From NCBI GenBank assembly GCA_016873675.1, contig VGWG01000010.1, positions 1 through 50,157 of the forward strand: a stretch of 50,157 bases of DNA, written 5' to 3'. Source of the DNA: Lentisphaerota bacterium. GTDB taxonomy: Bacteria > Verrucomicrobiota > Kiritimatiellia > RFP12 > JAAYNR01. Positions 15,632 through 27,800 of this stretch are shown piece by piece. The position numbers and the translations under genes are program-made. The notes under the pieces were generated by a model, which saw only the letters and a list, made by a program, of their open reading frames with translations, ran no database searches and had not been told where the DNA came from. Within the stretch, counting starts at the first letter, position 1; every line of letters starts with the position of its first letter.

Positions 15632-18246
15632 TACACAAGTCCCGCCAGTTTTCTCCAGACCCACTCAATCGTCAGCATGACCACCAGCGCGCCCAGCATC
15701 CACGGGGAGTCCCAAACCCGCCACACGCGCTCCTGATGCTCGACGCGGCTGCGGGGCAGGATGTCGTTGAACAGTCGCGCGGCATCCGCAAGCCCGGCGG
15801 AGCCGCCCCCCGTATTGGCGGCCAGCGCGCGCAGCAAGGCCTCGTCGCGCGACAAGGCGTGCAACTCGCGGCTGCGGTCCATCACGCAGAGCGGCTCCGG
15901 AGCGTCGCCGCCGCCGCGCCGCGTCACGGTCCAGTCGCCCGGGGGCACGTTTTCAAAGACAGCGGCGGCCCATACCGCGCCCGCATGGGACGGCACCGCC
16001 GGCGCCTCCAGCATCTGCTCGCCGGCGCGTAACTCGATCACCAGATTCGTCGCACCCGCCGCATCCGTCCAGATCTGCACGGACTCGCGGCTGGTGTAGC
16101 GATACAGATCGGGACGCGGCCCGCGGGGGGCGGGGGCGCCCGCCTCGACGGCCCAATCCACGATGCCCGCCACCAGCCCGGCATGAGCCTCGAGCGCCGT
16201 CGCGTTGAGCCTCCGCCACAGGCGGTCTGTATCGATCAGGAGCGTCTTGCCCTTGCCTGAAAACCGCGTGCTGATGAGCGGACGTCCGTCACGGGTCTGC
16301 AACAGCCCCACGGCGTCATCCCGACGGCGCTCGGCGGCCGCCGCTTCCGCGTCGGGCAGGAGGCCGGCCAGTGATCGGGTGACGGGGTGATGACGTCCCG
16401 CACGGGGCAGTTGAAGGGGCTCCGAATCGGCCGGCGGAACGGTCTCGGCGCCACGGGGCTGGGTGGGCAGCAAATTCTGAATGACGGCCGGCAGCGGATC
16501 GCGACGGCCGGTGCCGAGCAGGGCCAGGCTGCCGCCCCCCTCCACATAGTCCGCCAGAAGCCGCCACTCGTCCGGCGTCAGGATATCGGACGGCAGATCG
16601 CCCAGGATGATGAGATCATAGAGGACCAGCGCGCTGGCGTTTTCCGGCCAGAAGCCCCGGCCGACGCCGCGCTTGAGCACCTGATCGGGTTGCGCCAGCA
16701 CGGTGATGGAGTTGATATCCAGATAGCCCAACCGGGTGAGGATGTTGTTGATGAACCGGCTCTGCCAGCGGGGTTTCCAGTCCAGGAACAGCACGCGCAC
16801 CGGCTCGGGACGAACGCGGACGGCCAGATCCAGACTGTTGTTTTCCTGCGGCACCACTTCGCCTGCCGCGACGCCGACACGCACCGTCAACCGCTGCAGA
16901 CCTTCCGTCTCGGGTGTGACTGTCAGCCGCCGCTGAATCGCCGGATCGCCGGCAATCTCCAGCGTCTGATTGGTGATCGCCGGACCCGCCGGACCCAACA
17001 GCTCCAATCCGACTTTTCCAGGCTTGGGCAGAACGGTCTTGAGATCGACGCGCACGCCGACCGGTTTTCCGAGAACCGCAAAGGGCGGGTAATACGCCCC
17101 GCACACCGCAATATCCGGCGGCTCCTCCGCGCCCCCCACGCCTGCGGAGAAGATCGGCACCGATCGCATCGTCGCGGCCCGCGTGACGGCATCCATCGCT
17201 GTGTCCCCCAGATTGCGCCCGTCGCTGAAGATCACGAGGCCGGCCAGCGGGAACGGGTTGTCGCTCTCCAGAAGCTTCAGCAGCGTCCCGGTGAGGTCCG
17301 TTTCGCCGGCGGCGATGGCCGGAACGTGAGGGTCCAGCTTCGAGAAGCGAATCGGATCCCGCTGCGAGAGCGGCAGCAACCACACACTCGCGCCATCAAC
17401 CGCGCCGAGCAGCGCGTCGCGATGGTCCTTCAGCCAGGCGTACGCGAGGTCGATGCGCGGTGCCTGCCGCACGGCCCCGGCCGCCGCCGCCAGCGCCGAG
17501 TCGCCAGCGGCAATGGCCGCGCGGTCCGACTCCTGTTGCGTCTCGTCCAGCAGGGCGACCAGCTCGGAAAGCGCGGCACGCATCTTCAAGACCGATTCGC
17601 CGGACGGAACCTGATCGCCCGTAAACAGGGGCTTGAGCGACGCATTCAACTCGCGGCAGCGTCCGGAAATCTCCTGCAGTCGGGGCGCGGCCCCGGCGCT
17701 GTTGGCCAAGTCCGCGGCCCGCTGCGCGACGGCTTCGAGACGCTCATTGACCTGCATCTGAACGCGCTCGGCCTCGCGCCAGAACGCATCGAGGCTGCGA
17801 TCCAGGCTGCGGCTGACCTGCTCAAAGCGGATGAGGGTCCGCTCCACCGCCAGAATCTCTTCGCGCAGACCGGCCGCCGGGGCCTCGCGGCCCGCCACAT
17901 TGCCCGGCGCCTGGCGGGCGATCTTCAGGGCTTCGCCCTCCGGCAGGGCCGGGTCGGCAACGCCCATGCTGGCGGAATCGTCCAGAATCAGCAGCAGCCG
18001 CCCCGGGTAGGTGGACGTCTCGCGGCGAATCAGGCTGGGGCGGAAGGCCAGCACCACCACGGAGATTAGGATGACGACCCGCAGCCCGATAAGCCCCCAG
18101 GCATGGCCGCGCGCAATGGCGCGCGACTGGCGGCGGTAAATCTCGACGCCGAGCCACGCCACCAGGGGCACGGCCGGCACGAGCCACCCAGCCGACCAGG
18201 CAGCGGCAAACCGAACGGCATACTCCACTGTTCTTAACGCTTCCAT
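15631..18246 (-). CDS. VWA-domain membrane protein with GATase-like C-terminal part
   Basis: An 871-residue protein. Two membrane segments at about 18-36 and 52-68 precede a von Willebrand A domain whose metal site DDSAS is at residues 89-93 and whose later strand reads LVIFSDGRNLGD. A long helical insert (about 125-260) interrupts the VWA domain. An Ig-like region follows, then a glutamine-amidotransferase-like fold (IILGDLPSDILTPDEWRLL, then YVEGGGSLALLGTG) without an obvious catalytic Cys. A last membrane segment (MLGALVVMLTIEWVWRKL) ends the protein. It starts 3 bases after the BatA-like gene stops and its stop overlaps the next ATG. Probable metal-dependent partner of the MoxR ATPase. 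Confidence 0.88.
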   Translation of the reverse strand: MEALRTVEYAVRFAAAWSAGWLVPAVPLVAWLGVEIYRRQSRAIARGHAWGLIGLRVVILISVVVLAFRPSLIRRETSTYPGRLLLILDDSASMGVADPALPEGEALKIARQAPGNVAGREAPAAGLREEILAVERTLIRFEQVSRSLDRSLDAFWREAERVQMQVNERLEAVAQRAADLANSAGAAPRLQEISGRCRELNASLKPLFTGDQVPSGESVLKMRAALSELVALLDETQQESDRAAIAAGDSALAAAAGAVRQAPRIDLAYAWLKDHRDALLGAVDGASVWLLPLSQRDPIRFSKLDPHVPAIAAGETDLTGTLLKLLESDNPFPLAGLVIFSDGRNLGDTAMDAVTRAATMRSVPIFSAGVGGAEEPPDIAVCGAYYPPFAVLGKPVGVRVDLKTVLPKPGKVGLELLGPAGPAITNQTLEIAGDPAIQRRLTVTPETEGLQRLTVRVGVAAGEVVPQENNSLDLAVRVRPEPVRVLFLDWKPRWQSRFINNILTRLGYLDINSITVLAQPDQVLKRGVGRGFWPENASALVLYDLIILGDLPSDILTPDEWRLLADYVEGGGSLALLGTGRRDPLPAVIQNLLPTQPRGAETVPPADSEPLQLPRAGRHHPVTRSLAGLLPDAEAAAAERRRDDAVGLLQTRDGRPLISTRFSGKGKTLLIDTDRLWRRLNATALEAHAGLVAGIVDWAVEAGAPAPRGPRPDLYRYTSRESVQIWTDAAGATNLVIELRAGEQMLEAPAVPSHAGAVWAAAVFENVPPGDWTVTRRGGGDAPEPLCVMDRSRELHALSRDEALLRALAANTGGGSAGLADAARLFNDILPRSRVEHQERVWRVWDSPWMLGALVVMLTIEWVWRKLAGLV

Positions 18247-18249
18247 ACC

Positions 18250-20367
18250 CTATACAAACCTCAAGCCCATCAGCAGTTCGCCCATTGCAAACAGGAGCAC
18301 GGCAAGCAACACCCATCCATACCGCTCGGCCCCGCTCCCGTCCGCCTCCAGCGCATCCATCAGTTCCCGCGCGGAACCCGCCTCAGTCCAGGCCAGCGTT
18401 TCGGCCAGTTGTTCGCGATAGGCGGGCGCCATCGCCGTCAGGCTCGAATCCGTCCGCTCGCCCTGCACCCCGATCCAGATGCGCTCGGAGCTGTTCTCGC
18501 GCAACACCAGCAGCGACGCCGGTCCGCTCCGGCTCGACCCCGGGGCATATTCCACGAACATGCCCTGCGCCTGTGGCGTCAGGGAGGCCAGCGCGGGTTC
18601 CGCGTTATCGAGTCCGAACACGGCCCCGGTTGGTGGCGGATCGCCTGTGGCCAGATAGCGCACCGGCTCGTTCCGCGCCACGCGACGCGTGTATTGCCCG
18701 GCGCTGGCGGCTTCGGCAAAGAGGTGCAGCAGGAACGGATAGACGGTTTCGCGCACCAGCAGGTTGTTGTTATGGGAGTTCAGGCCGGCGGCGAGCATCA
18801 GAACGCTCCCGCGTTCCAGGCGTCGCCGCCAGGCGTAGGTCGAGCCATCGTCAAATCGCGCCAGCGTCTCGGCGCCCGGCGCGGGCGTATCACACTCGAC
18901 CCAGGAAAAGAACCGCACCTGGGAGAGGTCGCCATCGGCATCGTTCTCGAAATCGCGCAGGGCGGGCAGGTCGAAGCCCGTGCGGCTCAACTGGCGGAAC
19001 ACGGGGCCGGCCAGCGCCTCGTTGCGCAGGCGCGCCGGGACGGCAGGCAGGAGATTCGCCGGTCCCAGCAGACCGCGCCAGGCGGCCAGGTCCGCAGAGG
19101 CATCGGCCGCCAGAATCAGCCCTCCGCCCTGTTCCACATACTGGCGCAGCGTCTCCGCCAGATCGGGCGTCAGCGTGCGTCCGCCGTCGAGCACAACTGC
19201 GTCGTGCTTCTGCAGCGTGGAAAGGGCGCACGTTGCATCGGAATAATCGGTGATCCGCAGGGGCCCTTCGGCCTCCTTCGTCGAGCCCCCGGCGAGCATG
19301 CGGGCCGCCAGCCCGAGAAACCCGGCGGAGGATTCAAACTTGCCGGTGCGCCCGGCGTCGCGCAGGACCAGCAGCGAAACCGCAGGAGCCACCTCCACGC
19401 CTGCTGACAACGCATTGTCGAACGGCAGCACATCGTCGCTCAGCCGTGCGGTGATCAGGTGCGGACCCGCCGTGTCGAGGCGCAGGTTCAGGGCGAGGCG
19501 CACACTCTGCCCCGGCTGCAGGGAGACACGCTTCGCGCCGGTCTTCGCGCCGTTCACCAAAACACTCAGTTCCGCATCGCGCACCGCCTCCGCGCTGAAA
19601 TTGCGGACATCCGCATACACGGGGAAGGAGAAGCCGCGCAGCACGCGTTCATGGCCGGCCTCCAGCCTGGTCACCGCCAGATTCCGGCGGTCGGCAAGCG
19701 GCGGATGAATCCAGAATACGCGCGTCTGCTCATCCGCGTCAGCAATCGCCTGATCCACATCGGCCCAGTTCGATGCCTGGTCATCGGCCACGATGTAGAT
19801 TTCCCGGCGTTGTCCGGCGCCGTGAGCCAGCACCGCCTTGAGGCCTGCGGCCAGCGAGACCGCCGTCTCCTCCACCTTCAGAGTGTCCAGAATGGCGCGA
19901 CTATGATCGGCGTCCACCACGGCGGCGCGGTCCACCACCCAGCGGGGGCGGCTGTCCAGCGCGTAGAGCGACCACATTTCACCCCGCTCCCAGCTCGACA
20001 CCAGTTCGCGCATGATTTCAAGCGACGCATCGAAAAGGGTTGGCGGGCTCCGGCCTGCCAGCATGCTGTACGAGCCGTCCACCAGCAGGACGCGCAGCAC
20101 GGCCCCGTCGGTTCCGGTTGAACGCGCCGCGCGCGACTGGGGGCGGGCGAAGGCCAGCACCAGCGCCATCACCACCAAGGCTCGCAGCGCCAGTAGGATG
20201 ATCTGGTCCCAGTACAGCTTCTTGCGCCAGCGGGCCAGCGCGCGCTCGAGAATGTAGTCGGCACCCCACGGCACGCGCAACGACCTGAACCGCATCAGGT
20301 AATACACGATGATGGGGATGGCCCCCAGGATCAAACCGATGAGCACCGCCGGATGGACGAACGTCAT
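18250..20367 (-). CDS. BatA-like N-terminal/VWA membrane protein
   Basis: A 705-residue protein beginning with the aerotolerance BatA-type segment: a first membrane helix, then RFRSLRVPWGADYILERAL, then a second helix ending AFARPQ. A VWA domain follows with a variant metal site DGSYS at 97-101. The middle is Ig-like, then a GATase-like stretch (VVLDGGRTLTPDLAETLRQYVEQGGGLILAADA). A C-terminal membrane helix (WVLLAVLLFAMGELLMGLRFV) closes it. Architecture parallels the following VWA gene, so the two are probably ancient duplicates. Its ATG overlaps the DUF58 gene stop as ATGA (20367-20364). Confidence 0.9.
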   Translation of the reverse strand: MTFVHPAVLIGLILGAIPIIVYYLMRFRSLRVPWGADYILERALARWRKKLYWDQIILLALRALVVMALVLAFARPQSRAARSTGTDGAVLRVLLVDGSYSMLAGRSPPTLFDASLEIMRELVSSWERGEMWSLYALDSRPRWVVDRAAVVDADHSRAILDTLKVEETAVSLAAGLKAVLAHGAGQRREIYIVADDQASNWADVDQAIADADEQTRVFWIHPPLADRRNLAVTRLEAGHERVLRGFSFPVYADVRNFSAEAVRDAELSVLVNGAKTGAKRVSLQPGQSVRLALNLRLDTAGPHLITARLSDDVLPFDNALSAGVEVAPAVSLLVLRDAGRTGKFESSAGFLGLAARMLAGGSTKEAEGPLRITDYSDATCALSTLQKHDAVVLDGGRTLTPDLAETLRQYVEQGGGLILAADASADLAAWRGLLGPANLLPAVPARLRNEALAGPVFRQLSRTGFDLPALRDFENDADGDLSQVRFFSWVECDTPAPGAETLARFDDGSTYAWRRRLERGSVLMLAAGLNSHNNNLLVRETVYPFLLHLFAEAASAGQYTRRVARNEPVRYLATGDPPPTGAVFGLDNAEPALASLTPQAQGMFVEYAPGSSRSGPASLLVLRENSSERIWIGVQGERTDSSLTAMAPAYREQLAETLAWTEAGSARELMDALEADGSGAERYGWVLLAVLLFAMGELLMGLRFV

Positions 20368-21290
20368 ACGCCGCCCCCTCCGCCGGCCCGGCGCGCCAGG
20401 TATGCCGCCAGCGCGGTTTCGACCGGCTCATCGCTGCGGAGGCTCACGAAATGGACGTCATGCTTGCGGGTCCAGGCCTTCCAGCCCTCCATAAACTCCC
20501 GGTATTCCTCCAGGTAGAAGCGCTTCAGCGGCACGGTGTCCACGCGGTGGCGGACCCCCGCCCGCTCGAGCGATTCAAACTGCATCCAGCGGTTGAACGG
20601 AAAGTGCTCCGCGTCGGGATCACGCACGTGAAAGAGCAGCACCTCATGGCCGCGGGCCTGCAACTTGCGGAGTTCGAGGCGGATGGCGTCGGGATCGAAC
20701 ATCAGGTCGGAGACCACGATCACCAGGCCGCGCCGCGAGACGCGCTCCAGCACGCCGCGCAGCGATCCGTTCAACGCATCGGCGGCGCTCGCGCCGGTGG
20801 TCACCAATGCCTGGAGGATGCGCACCAGTTGCGTCGACGTCGAGGAGGCGGGCAACCAGACGGTCCGGTCCGAGTTGGCCATGACCAGGCCAATGGAATC
20901 ACGCTGCCGGAGCACCAGATAGGTCAGGCAGGCGGAGAGTTGGGAGATCTGCCGCCAGACGCTGATGCCGCCGGAAGCCTGCTTGTGGCTGGCGCTGTTG
21001 TCCACGACCAGTTGCACGCTCAGGGCGGTGTCCTCGATGTAGCGCTTGACGAAATAGCGATCGTGCCGGGCGGACACTTTCCAGTCCACATGCTTGATCG
21101 GATCGCCCGGCATGTACTGCTTGTGGTGGTCAAATTCCGTGCTGACGCCCTTGCGGCGGCTCAGGTGCGCCCCGTGCTGGATGCCCTCCGCCTTCTTGCG
21201 GGCCAAGAGCTCCAAATTCCGGATCGCATCCCGGACTTCAGCGGGAAGGACGACGTCCAACGTCAGTTTTTTTTCCGTCACTACCGCCAT
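20364..21290 (-). CDS. DUF58 family protein
   Basis: A 308-residue soluble protein of the DUF58 family, which has a VWA-like fold and is nearly always coded next to a MoxR ATPase. The signature region is clear: LLARKKAEGIQHGAHLSRRKG, then YMPGDPIKHVDWKVSARHD and VQLVVDNSAS (a VWA-like metal site lacking the usual DxSxS spacing only in its last part), and LVIVVSDLMFD. Start codon ATG 21290 lies 95 bp after the moxR stop. The gap 21291-21385 shows no terminator, so co-transcription is likely. Probably links the ATPase to the membrane VWA proteins. Confidence 0.93.
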   Translation of the reverse strand: MAVVTEKKLTLDVVLPAEVRDAIRNLELLARKKAEGIQHGAHLSRRKGVSTEFDHHKQYMPGDPIKHVDWKVSARHDRYFVKRYIEDTALSVQLVVDNSASHKQASGGISVWRQISQLSACLTYLVLRQRDSIGLVMANSDRTVWLPASSTSTQLVRILQALVTTGASAADALNGSLRGVLERVSRRGLVIVVSDLMFDPDAIRLELRKLQARGHEVLLFHVRDPDAEHFPFNRWMQFESLERAGVRHRVDTVPLKRFYLEEYREFMEGWKAWTRKHDVHFVSLRSDEPVETALAAYLARRAGGGGGV

Positions 21291-21385
21291 CGTTCAACCC
21301 TGCGCCTGTTGTGATGTTCGCCGTTGAGGATCCACGCCTGCTTTGCACCGGCCGCAAGCCGTTCCAACCACCGCCTCAGCATATA

Positions 21386-22393
<1,008 letters not shown>

Positions 22394-22480
22394 CGCTGCT
22401 CCCCCTCACTTTTTTGCGGTCATCTCCCGACACATCCAACCCTCTCGCCTGCGGCATCCGGCGCATGTGCGCCGACACGG

Positions 22481-24883
22481 TCAGCGTCCCGCGTCCGTGT
22501 CCCGTGCTCGGCCGGGCGAACCGACCTCGATGAGAACGTCCACCCACTTACCGGCCGACCCGGGATTCGGATTGGACCAGTTTTGATAGAGGCTCGTGGA
22601 GGCCCTGGAATCCCCGCCCTCCGCTTCTGCTGCCGACGCCTCTTCGCGCCCCACCACTGTCCCATCGTTGCGAATTCGCACCTGAGGCGGCGGAGAGAAC
22701 AGCTTACCATCGACCTCGGCAAGTATCACGCCTTTTTCAAAACCGGGGTAGATGAAGTATCCCTCCGCGTCCGACTGCACGGTCGCAATCTTGTGCTTCC
22801 CGCTCTTTAAAGAATCCAACGTGTCGGATGGATTGACCTCTCCGTTGAGGACAAGATGGACGGGCACGGACAGCGGCTTGCCGGTCTTCTGATCCACCAC
22901 CCGCCCGGCGACGCCGTGCGGCAGATCCACAATCCCCTCGCCAAAGAGCAGGCGCATGCCGCGCGGCGGAATGTACACCGGCCCGAACAATTGGAACCCG
23001 TTTTTCACAAGCATATCGCCGTAGAACTTCTTCGCGAATTGAACTTCCCCTTCTGCCAAACGCACGATGCCGCCCGACTCAACATCCATCAGTTCGCTCA
23101 TGTGGTGGCGAGAGACCTGCCCATTCGAGATGGAGAGGCCGGTGGCACGTCCCGTCCGGCTCTTGACGCGTTCCGGAAGGGTCCGTTCCACGCGGTTGCG
23201 CTGCCAGTCGCCGTCCGGAGCGATGCCCGAGAAATCGAGCTGGGAATAGATCTGTTCGGCCTGCAGACGGTTGGGGCCGCCGAACACATAGTTGGGATTC
23301 CAGACGTAAAGGTTTTCCCGCACGGCATTGGTCCCTTCGTTGACGAGCACAAAGAGCGTCTTGCGGCGGACGACCGCCTTTTTGTCCACCACGACGACCT
23401 CGGTCGGCCGGATGAAAGCCGACACCTTCGTTCGCGCAGTCGGGCTCTCCGCCGTCACGGCAAAGCCGGCATCGCCCTCGAACGTCTCACCGAATTGGAA
23501 GATCCCTTCTGTGCGCCAATACGGCAGGAACTCGGTCTGGCCGTCATCTTCGAAATATCCGAATGCATCGAGCGCCCGCAGCACATTCGCCGCTTCCATC
23601 CGGCGGGCAAGCCCGCTGATGTCCACCCCGATGTCGTGCAACAGCGCGCGCCCCAGCGCCATGCGGTCAGATCCCGGCGATGCGCCGGCTGAGGTTAGCG
23701 CGGCGGCATTCGGGCGGAGCTGCGCCGACACGGCGGTGTGGGAGGCGCTGAGATAGCGGAACAGCCCCAGCGGAAAACGATCGGCCAGCGTCGCGTTGGC
23801 ATCAGACGCCGCGCCGCCGGCAATACCCTCCAGCACGGCGCGCGTGGCCGCCGTCTCGTACACGGACCCGGCCTCGGCGCGGACCAGGAGATTGCTCCCC
23901 CCGAACGCGGCGCGATCCGCCGCCGATAAGGCCGGCGTGATCGTCTGATCGAGCCAGGGCTGCCACTGCAGCAGACGCTGACCGGGCTCGCGCAGGCGGG
24001 CCGGATGCGTCAGCAACGTGAAGCCGATCGTCTGCTCGCCAGCCTTGGCGGGCCTGTTGACCAGCGCAATCCGCCAGATGACGATCCCCTCGCTTTTGCG
24101 CTCGACACTCATGGATGCGGCGGGGCCACCGATGAGGGAGCCGTCGGCGGCGTGCGCCAGCCATGTCAACCCCCAGTCACCGTTGCCCAGAAAGAAATGC
24201 GCCAGGCGCCCCGTATGCAGGCTCCCGTCACCCACCGGGCTGGCCCCATCACGCCAGAGCATGCCGGGCTTGGAATCGAGGCTGCCGTAGTTCGCCGGAA
24301 GCGGTGGCCCGGCCACGGCCTCCGCCGGGTTCCCGGAAATAGCCGTATCGACGGGTCCGCTCACTTCGATGACGAGGTCGAGCCGTTCCAGCGCCAGCCC
24401 TTTCGGATCGAACGCGATCTCTCCCGTCAGAGAACCATCCTCGGCATACCGGATGCGCAAACGGCCTTTCAACGCCCCGGCCTGCCAGGTCCCGGCAGCC
24501 TCGATACCCGTGTCCGTCTTCCCCAACTCAGCGGGCGCATCGGTTTTGGCACCCGCAGTCACGGTGTCAATGACCGCCTCGAGTCGAACCGGCGCCGCCA
24601 GTTGCGGGCCGCGGCCGATCCGCCGCAACAGGTTCGCCGGCCGCTCTTTACTCGCCCGCCAGGCGAGTGGGATATCATTCGTCAACGCCCGGACTTCCAG
24701 TTGTGCGGGCAGGCCGGTGTCGTCCACGGTAAACTGGTGCCGCGGGGTCACGACGACGCGATTCGACAGCGTGATGTCGGCGCGTGCCGTGGCTGCAAGC
24801 AGGAAGCCTGTGACCATGAACCGGACAATCCACCGTTCCGGCGTCGTTGTGGTAGTCATGATTCGCCTGCGCTCCGTGATCAT
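22481..24883 (-). CDS. Large secreted protein, paralogue of the upstream 1309-residue protein
   Basis: An 800-residue protein. I choose ATG 24883 because it overlaps the previous stop as ATGA and has GGGGAG eight bases upstream. A signal peptide follows (FMVTGFLLAATARA). Residues about 40-420 match the middle of the upstream gene product in layout and wording (RIGRGPQLAAPVRLEAVI here, LGRGPQLRAPMRLEAVI there; GFTLLTHPA here, TFTLLTHPA there), so they are tandem paralogues. The pattern 'GDWGLTW...R.....IGFTLLTHPA' recalls the GH123-like/DUF6067 group; this is inference. A carboxypeptidase-regulatory-like beta domain (VAGRVVDQKTGKPLSVPVHLVL) is near the C-terminus. No catalytic residues are assigned. 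Probably periplasmic or cell surface. Confidence 0.82.
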   Translation of the reverse strand: MITERRRIMTTTTTPERWIVRFMVTGFLLAATARADITLSNRVVVTPRHQFTVDDTGLPAQLEVRALTNDIPLAWRASKERPANLLRRIGRGPQLAAPVRLEAVIDTVTAGAKTDAPAELGKTDTGIEAAGTWQAGALKGRLRIRYAEDGSLTGEIAFDPKGLALERLDLVIEVSGPVDTAISGNPAEAVAGPPLPANYGSLDSKPGMLWRDGASPVGDGSLHTGRLAHFFLGNGDWGLTWLAHAADGSLIGGPAASMSVERKSEGIVIWRIALVNRPAKAGEQTIGFTLLTHPARLREPGQRLLQWQPWLDQTITPALSAADRAAFGGSNLLVRAEAGSVYETAATRAVLEGIAGGAASDANATLADRFPLGLFRYLSASHTAVSAQLRPNAAALTSAGASPGSDRMALGRALLHDIGVDISGLARRMEAANVLRALDAFGYFEDDGQTEFLPYWRTEGIFQFGETFEGDAGFAVTAESPTARTKVSAFIRPTEVVVVDKKAVVRRKTLFVLVNEGTNAVRENLYVWNPNYVFGGPNRLQAEQIYSQLDFSGIAPDGDWQRNRVERTLPERVKSRTGRATGLSISNGQVSRHHMSELMDVESGGIVRLAEGEVQFAKKFYGDMLVKNGFQLFGPVYIPPRGMRLLFGEGIVDLPHGVAGRVVDQKTGKPLSVPVHLVLNGEVNPSDTLDSLKSGKHKIATVQSDAEGYFIYPGFEKGVILAEVDGKLFSPPPQVRIRNDGTVVGREEASAAEAEGGDSRASTSLYQNWSNPNPGSAGKWVDVLIEVGSPGRARDTDAGR

Positions 24884-27800
24884 TTCGCACACTCCCCGTA
24901 CAGAATCCGGTAATCATGATACGGGACGTGCACCGGCCCGTAACGCTCGCCCTGCGTTCCGCTCCGGCCAATCAACTCGCCCGTCTCCAGGTCTGTCAGT
25001 ACCGGCAGGTCCGCCGCTTGGTCGATGACGGCCTTCCATGCCGCATCGAGTTTCGCGGGCATCGCCACGCGGCTCATACTATCGCGGCCCTTCTGTGTGT
25101 TCGGTCCGCCGAGAATGCGTTTCGGATCGCGGATATCGAGCGGGAGTTCGACATCGGCGTCGGACTCGTTCAGAATCACGAAGATCGCCTTGTACCCCTT
25201 GCCGGTATCCATCGGCCGGCGATAGACCGTGACACGCACCCGACTCTCGTCGCCCGGTTTGTCGCCCATGCGCACCTGCGCATCGTTGCGCCAGAACGGC
25301 ACCTTCTCGATGCCGGCATCCTTGAAGAATCCGAAGCGCGCGAGTGCGCCGAGCAGCCGCACGGCCTGCTCCTGGTGTTCCATGTGCACCAGACCGAGCG
25401 ACGCGCCGGCGATAAGCTCGCCGCCGCGCGTCACGCCGAAGTCGTGCAGAAGCCCCAGACCGAGCATCTGCCGGTCGAACCGCGGGTTGTCGCCCGAGCC
25501 CGTCGGGGCCTCGGCCGGGACCATCGTGGCGGTCAGGCCGGAGTAGTTCATCGACATCGCGCGATAGAGCGAGTTGGGATACGCCGTGATCAGGTCAATG
25601 TCGTAGGAACGGAACGTGGCCCCGCAATCCTGCAGCATGAGGGTGTTCCACAGGAACGATTCGAGCATGCGCGCCGAGTTGTTCGCCCGCACATGGTGCC
25701 GCAGCGGCACGTTGTTCTCGGCGTGCACGCGGGCCAGGCGCTTGTACACGTTGCGCATGAACGGCATCGTGAAGCCAGCCTGCCACGGCAATTCGTTCGT
25801 CCCGACAGCGGCCAGCGGACGGTACCACGCATCGCCCATGGCCACGTTCTGGGACACCTGCGCCGGCTGGTACGGATCCATAAACCAGCCGACCCATCGG
25901 CCGATGCGCACGAGGCGCTCGAGGTAGAAGATCGCCTTGTCCTCGTACAACCGGTTCATCTCCTTCAGGTTCATAAAGGTGGCCTCGCCGATGAACAGGT
26001 AGCGCCAGTACGGCGGCTTGTCCTGCCGCCATTCGCCGCTTTTCTCATAGGGGAGGCTCGTCGGCGCGCCCGACGCCGTCCACCACGCCTTCTTCAACTC
26101 CTCCTCGCCACACAGATACACGGGATCATTGAGATCCTTCCGCAGCGTGTATTTCGAGCCATCGCCGTTCCAAGCCGGAATCGGCCTCTGCAAGAGCTGC
26201 GGGGTCGACACCTGCCACTCCTCGCCAGCGTTGTACTGCCAGGCGTAGAGCCGGGCGTTTTCGGGCTTGGGCTTGGCCGGGTGGGTCAGGAGCGTGAACG
26301 TGATCGTCCGCTTCTCCTTCACCTCGGCGGGATGGTTCACAAAGATCACCCGCCACGTCACATTGCCGGCCTTGTCGCGCTCGATCTGCATGGCCGAGCC
26401 CTCCCGGTCCAGAATCCAGCCCTCGTCGTTCTTACTGTAGTACGACCAGCCGCGATCGGCGCTACCGAACCAGATCCAGGGGATGAATCTGCTGTAGAAC
26501 AGCTCCAGCCTCGTCATCGTGCTGTCCCACACCACGCCCGGTGTGTTCGGCAGGCTGCACTCCCACCGGTCGGCCCCCACCTGGTCCCCACCCCCGGAGA
26601 TGCACTGGGAGATCGCCAGATCCACCGTGCCGGCGATCTCCGTGACCATCTCCAACCGGTCGATCTTCGCGGGCGCGTCGCTGCCCCAGTTCAGCGTGGC
26701 GTGCATCGAGCCGTCGCAGTCGTACTGCATCCGCAACTCGGCCTGGATCGGGCCGATCTGCAGTGTGGAGGCATACTCGATCTCGCTCTTCCAGGTCCGA
26801 ACGGCCTTCGCCGGCGTGATGACCTTCGCGGGCACGCGTTTGCCGCCAATGACCGCCTCCAGCCGCATCGGCGCGCGCAACTGCGGGCCGCGGCCAAGGC
26901 CCAGCAGCGTCTCGGCCGGCACTTTGGCGTCCGCCCCCCGCAGTTCGAGCGGCAGCTCGCGGCTGTCGGGCCGGATGTCGATCTGCGTCGGCAGCCCCGA
27001 GGCGCCCACCGTGAAGCGGTGCTTGAGGGTGCTGAATCCCTTGTCGTCCGCGGCGATCGGCGTGAACGGCTCCCAGACGGTATCGGAGAGCCCGATCGTG
27101 TTCTCCATCCACGGCGCCTTCTGATACGACTCGCGGCGTGTCCCGCGCGGCGGTTCGCGGACGAGGATCTTCAACGCCCGGTCATTCTTCGTCTTCTCTT
27201 TCAGCCAGGGCTGCATCTGGATTTTTTCGCCCGTGATGGGCTTGTCCGTCGTGCTGGCGGCCGTGAGATGAACGAACGGCTTCGTCTCGGTCTGCTCGGC
27301 CACGATCTTCATGTTTTCGTCGAAAAGCAGAACCGTCACCTGATACACATTGCCGGGCGCGATGTTGGTGGCCTCGCCCAGAAAGGTCGCGAAATTACCG
27401 ACCATCTTGGCGGAGAACTCGTGGATGTCGGTCTGCTCTCCGGACTCGACCTGCTTGACGATCAGACGCGCCTCGACGGCGGTCTTCACCTCATCCCGGA
27501 CGCCTTCGATGCCGCAGTCGATCACGGCGGCCAATCGTTTGGTGTAGGGATCGACCTCCACCCGCAGGTCGAAATCGGGATTGCGCGGCGGCCGCAGCTT
27601 CTCGATGGCGTCGACGCGCGTTTCGCGGAACGTGCCGCCATCGGGACCACCGGCATCCATCGTGTGGAAATTGATCAGGCGTGTGAGAAACATCGTCTTG
27701 GCTGGCTGACCGGCGCTGCGCACATCGAACCAGAGGACGTTGCCGCCTGTCGTCATGCTCGGCAGTTGCTTGCGCAGTTTGATCGTGCGCGTTTCGCCCG

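Noticed and set aside
16387-18069. Open frame of 560 codons on the plus strand
   Set aside because: Antisense to the VWA gene, with composition typical of a shadow frame and no domain.
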